Source of the DNA: Lachnospiraceae bacterium | GTDB taxonomy: Bacteria > Bacillota > Clostridia > Lachnospirales > Lachnospiraceae | Reading direction: 5' to 3' | Length of the DNA stretch: 64,000 nucleotides | NCBI GenBank assembly: GCA_022791755.1 | Contig: JAAVZR010000008.1 | Span: forward strand, 62,001-126,000 | In this document: positions 18,506 to 27,599 of the stretch, in pieces | Layout: the number at the start of each line of letters is the position of its first letter | Position numbering within the stretch: the first letter of the stretch is position 1 | Position numbers and translations under genes: made by a program | The notes under the pieces: model-generated | Told to the model about the DNA's origin: nothing | Database searches by the model: none | What the model saw: only the letters and a program-made list of their open reading frames with translations

Positions 18506-19090
18506 AAATTCTTTGAGCATCTGGGAAGGGGTTTTCCATCCCAAAGGACGCATGGGGAAATGGTTGTATTTCCTCGTGTTATACCGTTTTAACTGCTTTG
18601 ATTCGACTCGGTAAGGGAAAGCCTTTACCAAATGGTCAACAAACGGGGTGGCACTGTAGGAATTGTGTTCGTCAAAGACTTGTACAAAACGCCAGCGGGA
18701 ATACTTGTCGATGGCAGTGAACTGGTAGAACTTTTCGGAAATGCCCCTGGGGTTCTTTAAACAGGTGGAAGGAACGAACTTGATGTCGATCTGGAAGCGC
18801 TGTCCAGGCCGCTGCATGGCCTCATAGGGCTTTTGGGGTTAGGCGGGTGGACGGCCATAATGCCTTGCCTTTTGAGAAAGCGATAAAGCCCGGGTATGGA
18901 GCGGGAGTAGCCACGCTGTGTAAGCTTAACCCAAAAGACGACGAGACCGGCATCGGAGTTACGCCTGCGCATGTCGGAGATAAACTTGATCTCGTTTCAA
19001 GAGCGAGTGCCTATGAGCTGGTACACACACCCGGTTTTCCGGCATCCCACAGGGGCAGGCTTACCAAGGTCAGCAAGATCGCTTTTTTGA
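18479..19090 (-). mobile_element. Decayed IS transposase (DDE integrase-core, IS481/IS3-like)
   Basis: A degraded minus-strand transposase. From the 3' side of the window: an N-terminal piece with an in-frame stop, then NSDAGLVVFWVKLTQRGYSR and PGLYRFLKRQGIMAV, a frameshift near 18830, then the DDE core MQRPGQRFQIDIKFVP with AIDKYSRWRFVQVFDEH and HLVKAFPYRVES. At that point about 70-80 residues carrying the second Asp and the Glu are missing, and the frame resumes with KQLKRYNTRKYNHFPMRPLG and WKTPSQMLKEF. It cannot transpose. Clear terminal inverted repeats were not found. Confidence 0.85.
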
Positions 19091-19183
19091 ATGGATGATT
19101 TGAATGGATGGCAAAAGGCTCAGAAATGGTATACTCTTTCGGGATTCGCAGATACTAAGATATCACAGCCGGGAGGTATCTTC

Positions 19184-20224
19184 ATGGATCTGCATTTGAC
19201 CAGAAAACAGGAAATGCTGCTGCGGACAGCGGGGATGACGCTGGCGGTTTATCTGATATTCAAGTATCTGCTGCCGCTCTTTCTCCCTTTCCTGGCAGCG
19301 ATCCTTCTGTCCATACCGATCCGGCCCGCCGCCCGTTTTTTTTATAAGAAGCTTCACGTTCCCATCGGCCTGGCCGCCGGGGTCTTACTGGCGCTCTTAT
19401 GCGGTGTGCTGGCTCTTCTTTTGTACTGGCTGGGAAAGAGTGCTCTGGATCAGCTGATTCTTCTGTCAGGGCAGCTGCCGGATCTGTGGAGCGCGTGCTG
19501 CGACTGGCTTTTGGACTGTTGCAGCCAGGTGGAGCAAGGCTTACGTCTGAGCCGGGGAACGATCAGCGCACAGATGATCCGATTTACGGATATGGGGGCG
19601 GACGGACTGGGGATGAAGACGCTGTCCGGTTTTCTGGACGGCCTCATGAATACTTCTTTTCAGGGCGTACGCGTGGCGGCTGAGCTTTTGGTGACGGTCT
19701 TTGTGACCATCGGGGCGACGCTGATTACGACCACTCAGCTGGAGGAGCTAAAGAGGGCCAGGGACCGCTCTGTCTTTCGGGAAGAGATCGTCCGCATTAC
19801 AGGGATTCTGGCCAGAGTGGGGGCGGCCTATGGTAAGACGGAGCTGATGATCATGCTCTTGACCATGGCAGTCTGTGCGGCGGGCCTGACGATCATGGGA
19901 AATTCTTATGCGCTCCTGGTGGGAATCCTGCTGGGCTTTCTGGACGCATTGCCTTTGTTTGGCGTGAGTACGGTACTGTGGCCATGGATCGCGGTCAGCG
20001 CCTTTAGCGGAAACCTTCGCCAGACCGTGGGACTGGCCGTGATCTATGCGGTTTGCAGTCTGATCAGAGAGCTGATGGAGGCCCGGTATATGGGAGATCG
20101 GATTGGTCTGAACGCACTGGAAAATCTGATCTCCATGTATGTGGGAATGCAGCTGTTCGGCCTGCTGGGCCTGTTTCTGGGGCCCATCGGTTATCTGCTC
20201 ATCAAGGAAGCCGGTTCTTCTTAG
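19184..20224 (+). CDS. YtvI-like AI-2E family membrane protein (sporulation permease)
   Basis: A 346-residue polytopic protein. About seven hydrophobic segments are visible (for example MTLAVYLIFKYLLPLFLPFL, AGVLLALLCGVLALLLYWLG, ELLVTVFVTIGATLI, IMLLTMAVCAAGLTIMG, FGLLGLFLGPIGYLLIKEAG), with the AI-2E/PerM pattern of helices around a soluble loop. Within Clostridia the length and motifs resemble the sporulation protein YtvI. The start was set at ATG 19184 because GGGAGG precedes it; the frame is open further upstream, but into IS debris. A good terminator follows directly. Substrate unknown. Confidence 0.82.
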   Translation: MDLHLTRKQEMLLRTAGMTLAVYLIFKYLLPLFLPFLAAILLSIPIRPAARFFYKKLHVPIGLAAGVLLALLCGVLALLLYWLGKSALDQLILLSGQLPDLWSACCDWLLDCCSQVEQGLRLSRGTISAQMIRFTDMGADGLGMKTLSGFLDGLMNTSFQGVRVAAELLVTVFVTIGATLITTTQLEELKRARDRSVFREEIVRITGILARVGAAYGKTELMIMLLTMAVCAAGLTIMGNSYALLVGILLGFLDALPLFGVSTVLWPWIAVSAFSGNLRQTVGLAVIYAVCSLIRELMEARYMGDRIGLNALENLISMYVGMQLFGLLGLFLGPIGYLLIKEAGSS

Positions 20225-20268
20225 CAGTGGGATATATCGCAGTGAAGATATATCCCACTGCTATATAT
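20224..20268 (+). terminator. Terminator after the YtvI-like gene
   Basis: A perfect 13-bp stem GCAGTGGGATATA/TATATCCCACTGC with a 12-nt loop, beginning inside the stop codon and followed by an AT-rich TATATATTTG tail. Confidence 0.7.
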
Positions 20269-20290
20269 TTGTTAATAGGAGTTATTTCGC

Positions 20291-20319
20291 TTGTCAAGCT
20301 TTCTGTTTTGCAGTAAAGT
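20291..20319 (+). promoter_or_regulatory. Candidate promoter of the lipoprotein gene
   Basis: TTGTCA (20291-20296), 17-bp spacer, TAAAGT (20314-20319), about 93 bp upstream of the chosen start. Confidence 0.4.
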
Positions 20320-20411
20320 ATATGCGTAATGATTCGGCCAGAGGATGTATGCCGGTTGGGCTGAAGCATTGCCATATAAAGAGATACTGTACTTAAAGGA
20401 GATGAGTGGAG

Positions 20412-22184
20412 ATGAAAAGAAGAATTATGGCGGTGGTAATGTATCTCGCTCTGTCACTTCTGTGCCTGGCAGGGATGGCAGGCTGCCAGGGCGGAAGCGG
20501 GACGGTGGCGGATAAGGTCTGGAAGGAGGCCCGCAAGGAGGACAGCCTGGAAAAATACATAACGGAGCATACGAATGAGATCGACGGGGAGGCTCTTTGG
20601 CAGGAGGCGGAGTCAGAGGATAATCCCATGGCGGACCGCTTTAAGGCGACGGCACTTCTGTGCGCCATGGAGTACAGCGATCCTCAGTACGGAATCAGAG
20701 AGGCATGGAAAAAGGGAGTATTTTATGCGGATTATCCAAAGACCGGAGAGCTGGCCGGTGAATTCCTGAAAAAAGTGAGTGAAGGAGAAGCTTTCTGGAC
20801 AGCTCTCGAAGAAGCGTTTTATCCGTATGATTGCTTCTGGCCTTTACTGGCAGCGGCCGAAGAGCTGGACGGCGCGACGCTTCAAAAACTTCTGGAGGAG
20901 GTTCCGCAGGACAGCAAATACGGCAGCGGCCTGAGGGAGAGTATTGACCGGTGGGTCAAGGCAAATCCGGGCCGTTTTTCCGAGGTGGGAGAGGCTCTGG
21001 TGAGCTGCGGGTACTACGATGACTGGGTAAGTTCACAGTGGAAGGAGACCTATCTGTATCAATCCACCGATCCGTATAAGATACGGACCGATACGCTGAC
21101 GGATGCCCTTGCCTATATTTCCTGTGTGCGGGATGACATAATGCCCCTGGCAGAAGGAAAGTATTACAGCGAGGAGTCCGAGATTCTGGGAGAATCGTTC
21201 TATAAGACGGAACTGACCGTGACTGTGGCAGAGTCTCTGGATTTAAAGCCGGCGGGGAGTGATCTGCCGGAATTTATCGAGACAGAGGGAAAGAAGGTGG
21301 TGGCTCTTTACAGAAATCCCCAGTCCGAGGAATTCGAGGGCTCTCCTACGCCTTTGCGTGTACTGGGCGATTTCATGCTGCAGCTTCCGAAGGAGGAATA
21401 CCCCTCCTGTGCGGAGGAGGCGGACTATTATCTGGTTCTGACCAGCGATATGGAGTATGGCGGCTTCTATCAGACCATGGGAGGCGGCGAGAGCGGGATT
21501 CAGGAGGTGTACTCTTTCACTTCTGTCGACCTGTATGAAGCGGGTACGGGCAGGTTTCTGCGTCATCTGGGACAGCTGACTGAGACGGCGCCGGACACGG
21601 TCATGGCAGATTACGGCGAACAGTCGCTGCGGTATCCCGAACTGACGGCAGCGGATGTGCTGACCTATCTTTACCGTCACATCAATGAGCCGGATGCCTT
21701 CAGAGGGCTGGTGGATCAGACAGAGGGGCGGGAAGAATTTGCGGCAGGCGAGACAGTGATCTTTGGCAGCTGGGAGATCACGTACCATTCCGGTGAGATC
21801 GTAAAGGAGTTTGACGAGACTCTTTTTCATTTCGAGGCGGAGGACGGTTACCAGTATGTGCGATGCTATCTCACCATCACCAATATCGGTCCGAAGGAGG
21901 AGACATTTCTCCCTCTGGGTTCGGCATACTTCGGAGGAAGGGAGCTGAGCGTGCAGCTGGTGGACATGAGGAGAGAAACCGGATATGATTCCGTGGATCT
22001 GGTGACAAGCTTTGAGTGCATGAACGGCAGCTACCTGGAACCGGCAGAGACGAAGGAGGGTGTGCTGATCTTTAAGCTTCCGCAGGCGTCGGCCCGAAAT
22101 CCGGAGGAGCTGTGCCTGGTGTTTTATCTGCCGGGGCGGGTGGTGTATTATCCCCTGACCGAAGGGCAGGCCCAGGAGCAGTAG
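20412..22184 (+). CDS. Lipoprotein of unknown function with DUF4352-like C-terminus
   Basis: A 590-residue exported lipoprotein. The signal peptide and lipobox are clear (MKRRIMAVVMYLALSLLC, then LAGMAGC with the acylated cysteine). The middle 400 residues are acidic, rich in E, Y and W, with helical repeats I cannot assign. The last 140 residues resemble an immunoglobulin-like DUF4352 domain (FHFEAEDGYQYVRCYLTITN, then SYLEPAETKEGVLIFKLP). Start ATG 20412 follows AAGGAG by 10 bases; GTG 20406 is possible. It stands alone with its own promoter. Confidence 0.75.
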   Translation: MKRRIMAVVMYLALSLLCLAGMAGCQGGSGTVADKVWKEARKEDSLEKYITEHTNEIDGEALWQEAESEDNPMADRFKATALLCAMEYSDPQYGIREAWKKGVFYADYPKTGELAGEFLKKVSEGEAFWTALEEAFYPYDCFWPLLAAAEELDGATLQKLLEEVPQDSKYGSGLRESIDRWVKANPGRFSEVGEALVSCGYYDDWVSSQWKETYLYQSTDPYKIRTDTLTDALAYISCVRDDIMPLAEGKYYSEESEILGESFYKTELTVTVAESLDLKPAGSDLPEFIETEGKKVVALYRNPQSEEFEGSPTPLRVLGDFMLQLPKEEYPSCAEEADYYLVLTSDMEYGGFYQTMGGGESGIQEVYSFTSVDLYEAGTGRFLRHLGQLTETAPDTVMADYGEQSLRYPELTAADVLTYLYRHINEPDAFRGLVDQTEGREEFAAGETVIFGSWEITYHSGEIVKEFDETLFHFEAEDGYQYVRCYLTITNIGPKEETFLPLGSAYFGGRELSVQLVDMRRETGYDSVDLVTSFECMNGSYLEPAETKEGVLIFKLPQASARNPEELCLVFYLPGRVVYYPLTEGQAQEQ

Positions 22185-22302
22185 ACCGGTTTCATATAAC
22201 GGCGGGCAGTTATTTTTCTGCATATTATGGATATTTTACCTGTTAATAAATAACCATTGGATTTTTCCAGGACATATAATACTAAAGTACGCTAAAAATA
22301 TA

Positions 22303-22331
22303 TTGTAATTCTGTGGGAATTGCGCTATACT
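22303..22331 (+). promoter_or_regulatory. Promoter of the FAD/FMN reductase gene
   Basis: TTGTAA (22303-22308), 17-bp spacer, TATACT (22326-22331), about 52 bp upstream of the start codon. Confidence 0.6.
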
Positions 22332-22383
22332 TAATGTACTCGAATAGAGTGAGCTTTAGACTACTGGGAAGAGGAGAATAAGA

Positions 22384-24474
22384 ATGAAAAAGGAAATTTC
22401 AAGAAGAGATTTCATCAAGGGTTCGGCGGCAGGCGCGCTGGGAATCGCTGTGACAGGCATCCTGACAGGCTGTTCCGAGAATGCAGCGGCGTCGACGGCG
22501 GCTCCTACGGAAGCAGCCACTACGACAGCAGCGGCCACAGAGGCCCCGACGACGGCGGCTCCTACGCAGGCCGAGACACAGGCTCCCGCTCCGGCAGCTC
22601 CCGCAGAGAACTGGGATGCGGAGTATGACGTGGTAGTATTAGGATATGGCGGAGCCGGCGCCAACGCGGCGGTGGCTGCCTGTGAGAACGGCGTCAAGGT
22701 ACTTCTGGCAGAGAAGGCGCCGGAAGGCCTGGAGGGCGGTAATACGCAGGCATCCGGACAGTTCGTCATGGCGACGGATGATCCGGACCAGCTGTACACC
22801 TATCTGACGACCCTGATGGGCAAATTCAATAACTGGGATCATGAGGCGGTTCGCGCTTACTGCGATGGCTGTGCGGAGAACTTTGACTGGATGACCAAAG
22901 TGCTGGGCGGCGATCCGGAGATCATCTGCCCGGTGGAGCATCCCTCGGCTCCCATGGAGAAAAACAACAATGACTGGCAGGAATGGGAGAATCCCTGGGG
23001 CCTGGGCCGCAAGGGCTATGTCTATAACTGGCAGGAGTTCCCGGAGTATGAGTCCGGCAAGCACTGCCTGTGCCTGACGGCCACCGGCACCCGTTTTGAC
23101 CGCGGTTACTATAATCTCTGCCAGGAGGCTGTAAATGCCCGCCTGGATAAGGGAATCGAGATCTGGTATGAGGCCCCCGGCACAAAGCTGATTACCGATG
23201 AAAACGGCGCTGTCACCGGCGTCATCATCGAGAAGGACGGAGCCAAGCTGCGGGTAAAGGCTAACGGCGGCGTGATCCTTGCCACCGGCGGCTTTGAACA
23301 TAACAAAGAGATGGTATCCAGCTATCTGCAGCAGCCCTATGTGCATCAGCGCGGCGGCCTGTATAACGATGGCGAGGGCGTGAAGATGGCTATGGCCGTG
23401 GGCGCGGACCTGTGGCATATGGGAAACAGCGCGGGCTTTTCCTGGACCTATAAGAATCCGAATCTGTCGACCGTAGGTCTGGGCGGACCTTCTGCCACCC
23501 TCGGCGTGATCGTGGGCCTGGGCGGCGGACGTTTCATGAATGAAGCGGCTCAGAACCGTCATGGCCGTATCGAGATCGGCGGACGCTGGATTTCCACTCC
23601 CATGCCCCTGCCTTCTTACGTGGTGCATGATGCGGACCAGCTGGAGAAGAAGTTCATGGGCAGCTTCTCCGACGGCTATGAGGCAGAAATCGCCAGCGGC
23701 GAGGTGCTGACCGGCAATACGCTGGAAGAGCTGGCTGAGGCGATCCGCAAGTCCAACGACGGAAAGGATGCTCCTGATTTCAATACCGATGTCTTCGTAG
23801 CGGCCATCGAGTCGTATAATAAGCGCTATGATGCAGGGGAGGATGCCGATTACGGCCGTCCGTTTGCAACCATGGTTCCCGTGAAGAAGGGACCGTTCTA
23901 TGCAGTGAAGATCGGACCGACCTACTTCAACACCATGGGTGGCCCTCGCAGAAACAAGTTTGCGCAGGTTATCAATGTGGAAGGCTATCCGATCGAAGGA
24001 CTGTTCTCCGCCGGTGAGCTGGGCTCGATCTTCTGCGATATGTATAATGGTTCCGGTAACCTGGGTGAGACCATGGTATTCGGCCGGATCGCCGGTAACA
24101 ACGCGGCTCTTCGTGTGAAGGGACAGTTTACCGGTACGACGGAGCCGGTTGCCACATGGCAGGGTGAAGACGATGGCGAGAAGGAAGTCACCATTGTGGC
24201 CGGACCTTATAAGGATGGCGCCTATGAGGGCACGGGCAAGGGCTTCGGCGGCGATATGACCGTGACTGTGAAGGTGGAGGGCGGCAAGATCACAGCTGTG
24301 GAGCTGGGACAGAATGCTGAGACTCCTGGTATCGGCGGAGTGGCTCTGCCGGAGTACATCCAGTCTGTGATCGATTCTCAGAGCCTGGATATCGACGTGG
24401 TGAGCTCGGCATCCAACACGCTGCGCGGCTTCAAGGAAGCGGTGAACGACGCTCTGACAAAGGCGGTTCAGTAA
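22384..24474 (+). CDS. Exported flavin reductase: FAD_binding_2 plus FMN-binding domain
   Basis: A 696-residue extracytoplasmic flavoprotein of the fumarate/urocanate reductase superfamily. The N-terminus has a Tat motif (SRRDFIKGSAAGALG) merging into a lipobox (TGILTGC), so it is probably Tat-exported and lipid-anchored. An A/T/P/E linker (about 35-80) leads into the FAD domain (VVVLGYGGAGANAAVAACE; ILATGGFEHN; SGNLGETMVFGRIAGNNAAL). The C-terminal 90 residues are an FMN-binding domain with GPYKDGAYEGTGKGFGGD and DVVSSASNTL, where the Ser after Ala is the likely ApbE flavinylation site. It lacks the haem domain of classical flavocytochromes. The substrate is unknown; it probably accepts electrons at the surface for anaerobic reduction of an alkene acid. 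Confidence 0.9.
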   Translation: MKKEISRRDFIKGSAAGALGIAVTGILTGCSENAAASTAAPTEAATTTAAATEAPTTAAPTQAETQAPAPAAPAENWDAEYDVVVLGYGGAGANAAVAACENGVKVLLAEKAPEGLEGGNTQASGQFVMATDDPDQLYTYLTTLMGKFNNWDHEAVRAYCDGCAENFDWMTKVLGGDPEIICPVEHPSAPMEKNNNDWQEWENPWGLGRKGYVYNWQEFPEYESGKHCLCLTATGTRFDRGYYNLCQEAVNARLDKGIEIWYEAPGTKLITDENGAVTGVIIEKDGAKLRVKANGGVILATGGFEHNKEMVSSYLQQPYVHQRGGLYNDGEGVKMAMAVGADLWHMGNSAGFSWTYKNPNLSTVGLGGPSATLGVIVGLGGGRFMNEAAQNRHGRIEIGGRWISTPMPLPSYVVHDADQLEKKFMGSFSDGYEAEIASGEVLTGNTLEELAEAIRKSNDGKDAPDFNTDVFVAAIESYNKRYDAGEDADYGRPFATMVPVKKGPFYAVKIGPTYFNTMGGPRRNKFAQVINVEGYPIEGLFSAGELGSIFCDMYNGSGNLGETMVFGRIAGNNAALRVKGQFTGTTEPVATWQGEDDGEKEVTIVAGPYKDGAYEGTGKGFGGDMTVTVKVEGGKITAVELGQNAETPGIGGVALPEYIQSVIDSQSLDIDVVSSASNTLRGFKEAVNDALTKAVQ

Positions 24475-24484
24475 TACAAAACAT

Positions 24485-24531
24485 AATCCGGGGAGGAGAC
24501 AGAGCACATCTGCCTCTTCCCCGGATTTTTT
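24485..24531 (+). terminator. Rho-independent terminator after the reductase
   Basis: The arms AATCCGGGG-AGGAGACA and TGCCTCTT-CCCCGGATT form a 16-17 bp stem followed by six T residues. Confidence 0.88.
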
Positions 24532-26395
24532 ATGAATGAGACTGTTTTCCGGCCTGCAACGCCCGGGTGGCGTTAAGTACGGCCAGGACCATGACGCCTA
24601 CATCGGCAAAGATGGCCGCCTGCATCCCTGCGATGCCCTTGGCTCCCAGGATCAGACAGACAGCCTTGACGCCCAGGGCAAAGACGATGTTTTCGTTTAC
24701 GATGCGAAGGCATTTGCGGGAAATACGCATGGCCAGAGCGATCTTCGCCGGATCGTCGTCCATCAGCACGATATCGGCGGCTTCTATGGCAGCGTCGCTG
24801 CCCATGGCGCCCATGGCGATACCGATATCGGCCCGGGACAGAACAGGAGCGTCATTGATGCCGTCGCCTGCGAAGGCAAGAGTGGTGCGGGGCTTTTTCT
24901 GAGACAGAAGGCGCTCGACCTGGTTTACCTTATCCGCAGGCAGCAGTTCGCTGTGGACCTCGTCGATGCCCAGAGTCCGGGCGACGGTGTCCGCCACAGG
25001 GGCGGCATCGCCGGTGAGCATTACGGTGCGCACCCCCTGAGAGCGCAGGCCGGCGATGGCCTGGGCGGAGGTGTCTTTGAGGCGGTCGCTGATGAGGATG
25101 GAGCCGGCGAACTGTCCGTCGATGGCAGTATACACCACAGTGCCGGGATGTTCGCAGGGCACGTAATCGATTTGCAGCTGCTCCATCAGCCTGGCATTGC
25201 CGGCGGCCACAGGCCGCCCGTCCACCCGGGCGGTGACGCCGTGACCGGCGATCTCCTTCACGTCGCAGACGCGGTTCTGATCGACAGATCCACCGGCAGC
25301 CTCCAGCAGACTCTTGCTGATGGGATGGCTGGAATAGCTTTCGGCCAGAGCTGTCGTGGTCAGAAGCGCGGTTTCATCCATGCCGTTTGCCGGATAGATT
25401 TCCGATACGGCGAAGACTCCCTGAGTCAGGGTTCCGGTCTTATCAAACACGATGGTGCGGGTGCTGGCCAGAGCCTCCAGATAATTGCCGCCCTTCACCA
25501 GAATCCCGGCACGGCTGGCTCCGCCGATGCCGCCGAAGAAGGACAGGGGGATGCTGATAACCAGGGCGCAGGGACAGCTGATGACTAAAAAGGTCAGGGC
25601 CCTGCCGGTCCATACGCTCCACTCTCCCACGAACAGCGGGGGAAGGATGGCCAGCAGCGCAGCGCAGATACATACGGCAGGTGTGTAGTAATGGGCAAAG
25701 CGGGTGATGAAATTCTCGGCCCTGGCTTTCTTCAGGCTGGAGTTTTCCACCAGATCCAGGATCTTGCTGACGGTGGATTCGCCGAAGGGCTTTGTCACCT
25801 GTACCCGCAAAAGGCCGGTGATATTGACGCATCCGCTTATGATGTCGTCGCCGGGTTTCGTTTCCCGGGGAAGACTCTCGCCGGTGAGAGCGCTGGTGTT
25901 GAGGGTGGAGCTGCCTTCGATGACAAGGCCGTCCAGGGGCACCCGTTCTCCGGGCCGGATCACGATGATGTCTCCCACGGCCACATCGTCGGGGTCAGCC
26001 TGTATGAGCTGGCCGTCCTGTTCCAGGTTGGCATAATCCGGCCGGATATCCATGAGGGCCGTGATGCTTTTGCGGCTTTTGCCCACGGCATAGCTCTGAA
26101 AGAGCTCCCCGACCTGATAGAAGAGCATGACCTCCACGCCTTCCCCGTATTCTCCCAGTACCATGGCGCCGACGGTGGCGATGGCCATCAGAAAATTTTC
26201 GTCAAAAACTTCCCCGTGTAAAATGCCCATGACAGCCTTCTTCAGGATGTCATAACCGATAATCAGATAGGGGATCAGATACAGCGCCAGCCTGACAGGC
26301 CCTCTCTCCGGTACAAAGGGGGCGAAATGAAGCCCGATCAGCGTGATGGCGGAGGCCAGAATGCGGAATAATACTTTTTTCTGTTTTTTGGTCAT
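24530..26395 (-). CDS. Heavy-metal P1B-type ATPase (Zn/Cd/Pb efflux)
   Basis: A 621-residue metal-exporting P-type ATPase of the CadA/ZntA group. Visible motifs: actuator TGES (SALTGESLPRETKPGD), the membrane metal site CPC (LVISCPCALVIS), phosphorylation DKTGTLTQG, the HP motif (SYSSHPISKSL) and the hinge GDGINDAPVLSRADIGIAMG. The N-terminal metal-binding domain is absent and is encoded separately by the next gene upstream, which overlaps by 4 bp. CPC plus linkage to an SmtB-type repressor favours Zn2+/Cd2+/Pb2+ rather than Cu+. It is the last gene of the ArsR-HMA-ATPase operon. Confidence 0.94.
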   Translation of the reverse strand: MTKKQKKVLFRILASAITLIGLHFAPFVPERGPVRLALYLIPYLIIGYDILKKAVMGILHGEVFDENFLMAIATVGAMVLGEYGEGVEVMLFYQVGELFQSYAVGKSRKSITALMDIRPDYANLEQDGQLIQADPDDVAVGDIIVIRPGERVPLDGLVIEGSSTLNTSALTGESLPRETKPGDDIISGCVNITGLLRVQVTKPFGESTVSKILDLVENSSLKKARAENFITRFAHYYTPAVCICAALLAILPPLFVGEWSVWTGRALTFLVISCPCALVISIPLSFFGGIGGASRAGILVKGGNYLEALASTRTIVFDKTGTLTQGVFAVSEIYPANGMDETALLTTTALAESYSSHPISKSLLEAAGGSVDQNRVCDVKEIAGHGVTARVDGRPVAAGNARLMEQLQIDYVPCEHPGTVVYTAIDGQFAGSILISDRLKDTSAQAIAGLRSQGVRTVMLTGDAAPVADTVARTLGIDEVHSELLPADKVNQVERLLSQKKPRTTLAFAGDGINDAPVLSRADIGIAMGAMGSDAAIEAADIVLMDDDPAKIALAMRISRKCLRIVNENIVFALGVKAVCLILGAKGIAGMQAAIFADVGVMVLAVLNATRALQAGKQSHS

Positions 26396-26607
26396 AGCTG
26401 AATTTCGCAGTCAGGCTCTACCTTCTTGCAGGCCCTGACAACCTCCTTCATGATGGAATCAAAGCGGGCGTCATCGGCCTCCACTACCATTTTCTGAGCC
26501 ATGAAGCTGACGGATACCTGACGGACTCCGTCAATCTTTCTGACGGCCTCCTCCATCTTGGCGGCACAGTTGGCACAGTCTACTTCGATTTTGAATTTTT
26601 TCTGCAT
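26392..26607 (-). CDS. Stand-alone heavy-metal-associated (HMA) domain protein
   Basis: A 71-residue ferredoxin-like metal-binding domain (KFKIEVDCANCAAKMEEAV, then DGVRQVSVSFMAQKMVVEAD). The metal site is a DCANC loop, the acidic variant of CxxC seen in Zn/Cd/Pb pumps. Four bases overlap the ATPase gene, so the polypeptide most likely replaces the missing N-terminal HMA domain, delivering metal or regulating the pump. It starts behind an AGAGGAAA site. Confidence 0.9.
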   Translation of the reverse strand: MQKKFKIEVDCANCAAKMEEAVRKIDGVRQVSVSFMAQKMVVEADDARFDSIMKEVVRACKKVEPDCEIQL

Positions 26608-26635
26608 GATACATTTCCTCTCTTTTCTATATTTT

Positions 26636-26977
26636 CTATTCTGCGATGTGCTCCATTCCCAGGGCGATCATGGAACGCACATGGTCGTCGTCCAGGGAAT
26701 AGTATACGGCTTTGCCCTCCCGGCGGAATTTCGCCAGCTTGCTGTTCTTTAGGATGCGAAGCTGATGGCTCACGGCGGAGGGTGTCATATTCAGGCACTG
26801 GGCGATATCGTTGACACACATCTCGCTCTCAAAGAGTACGTACAGGATCTTGACGCGGGTGGTATCGCCGAATACCTTAAACAGTTCTGCCAGATCGTAC
26901 AGTACCTCGTCGTCAGGCAGCTGGTCACGGATCTGGTCCGTGACGGGGCAGAGATCGTGGATCTTGTCCACAGGCAT
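26636..26977 (-). CDS. ArsR/SmtB-family metal-responsive repressor
   Basis: A 113-residue winged-helix repressor. The DNA-binding core is VFGDTTRVKILYVLFESEM, then SAVSHQLRILKNSKLA. The C-terminal helix has the full alpha5 zinc site spacing D-x-H-(10)-H-x-x-E in DDDHVRSMIALGMEHIAE. An additional alpha3N-like site may use Cys in the N-terminal HDLCP and in SEMCVND. Start ATG 26977 follows AGGAGG; the frame is open to 27016 without a ribosome site. It should repress its own operon with the HMA and ATPase genes and release on Zn2+ or Cd2+. Confidence 0.93.
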   Translation of the reverse strand: MPVDKIHDLCPVTDQIRDQLPDDEVLYDLAELFKVFGDTTRVKILYVLFESEMCVNDIAQCLNMTPSAVSHQLRILKNSKLAKFRREGKAVYYSLDDDHVRSMIALGMEHIAE

Positions 26978-27001
26978 AAGTCCTCCTTTTGATTGAATAT
27001 T

Positions 27002-27050
27002 TGAATGATTGTTCATTTGTTAGTATATGATATAAGACGGTGATTGTCAA
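27002..27050 (-). promoter_or_regulatory. Promoter and operator of the metal-efflux operon
   Basis: On the minus strand, TTGACA (27045-27050), 17-bp spacer, TATACT (27022-27027) form an excellent sigma-A promoter. A dyad TGAATGATTGTTCA (27002-27015) lies just downstream of the -10, close to the ArsR/SmtB pattern TGAAcAnnTGTTCA. Repressor binding there would block transcription start. Confidence 0.8.
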
Positions 27051-27155
27051 GAGGAAATGAAAAAAGTTCAGGGACGGCCGGAAACCGGCACGCCCCTGAA
27101 AGAAGTGGATGCATACTGCTTACGAAAATGAAATGAGGACAGCCCTTTTCGGATT

Positions 27156-27599
27156 TTAATGGGCTATGGTCACCAGCGCAATGCTGGAATCCCCTTTCCG
27201 GGCCTGCTCGAGAACAGCCCGGGCCAGCATCTGAAACGTTGCATGAGACGAAGACGCCCCGCTGATCGCATCGATATTGCCCTCACCCTGTCCCTCCAGG
27301 AGCTGGCCTGCGTAATAGCGCGTATATTCATTGGGGTAGGTACCGTTGATATGGAGCATGGATTGCATATATGCGTTATCCCAGCTCTTGATGAAGCCGC
27401 TGGCATTCTCCGCGTTGTACTCTACGGAGACAATGGCGCCGCCCTTTACCAGAATCGTGATATATTCTTTCCAGCCGTGGTTGAAATCAGATACCTGGGC
27501 CGTATAATATCCATCCTGAAGCCCTTCCTGGTTTGTGCAGGCTGTCAGCAATGACGCTGTCAGCAGCAGGCTTAAAAGTATGGCAAAAATCCGTTTCAT
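27156..27599 (-). CDS. FMN-binding domain lipoprotein
   Basis: A 147-residue exported lipoprotein consisting of one FMN-binding domain. The signal peptide ends in a lipobox ([10 protein letters not shown]). The domain has the usual start [19 protein letters not shown], a [15 protein letters not shown] strand, and the flavinylation motif [13 protein letters not shown], where a Ser would carry phosphoester-linked FMN added by ApbE. It overlaps the upstream chemoreceptor gene by 4 bp (ATGA), so it is co-translated with it. Homologous lipoproteins take part in extracellular electron transfer; here the partner is a chemoreceptor, which suggests redox sensing. Confidence 0.88.
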   Translation of the reverse strand: MKRIFAILLSLLLTASLLTACTNQEGLQDGYYTAQVSDFNHGWKEYITILVKGGAIVSVEYNAENASGFIKSWDNAYMQSMLHINGTYPNEYTRYYAGQLLEGQGEGNIDAISGASSSHATFQMLARAVLEQARKGDSSIALVTIAH

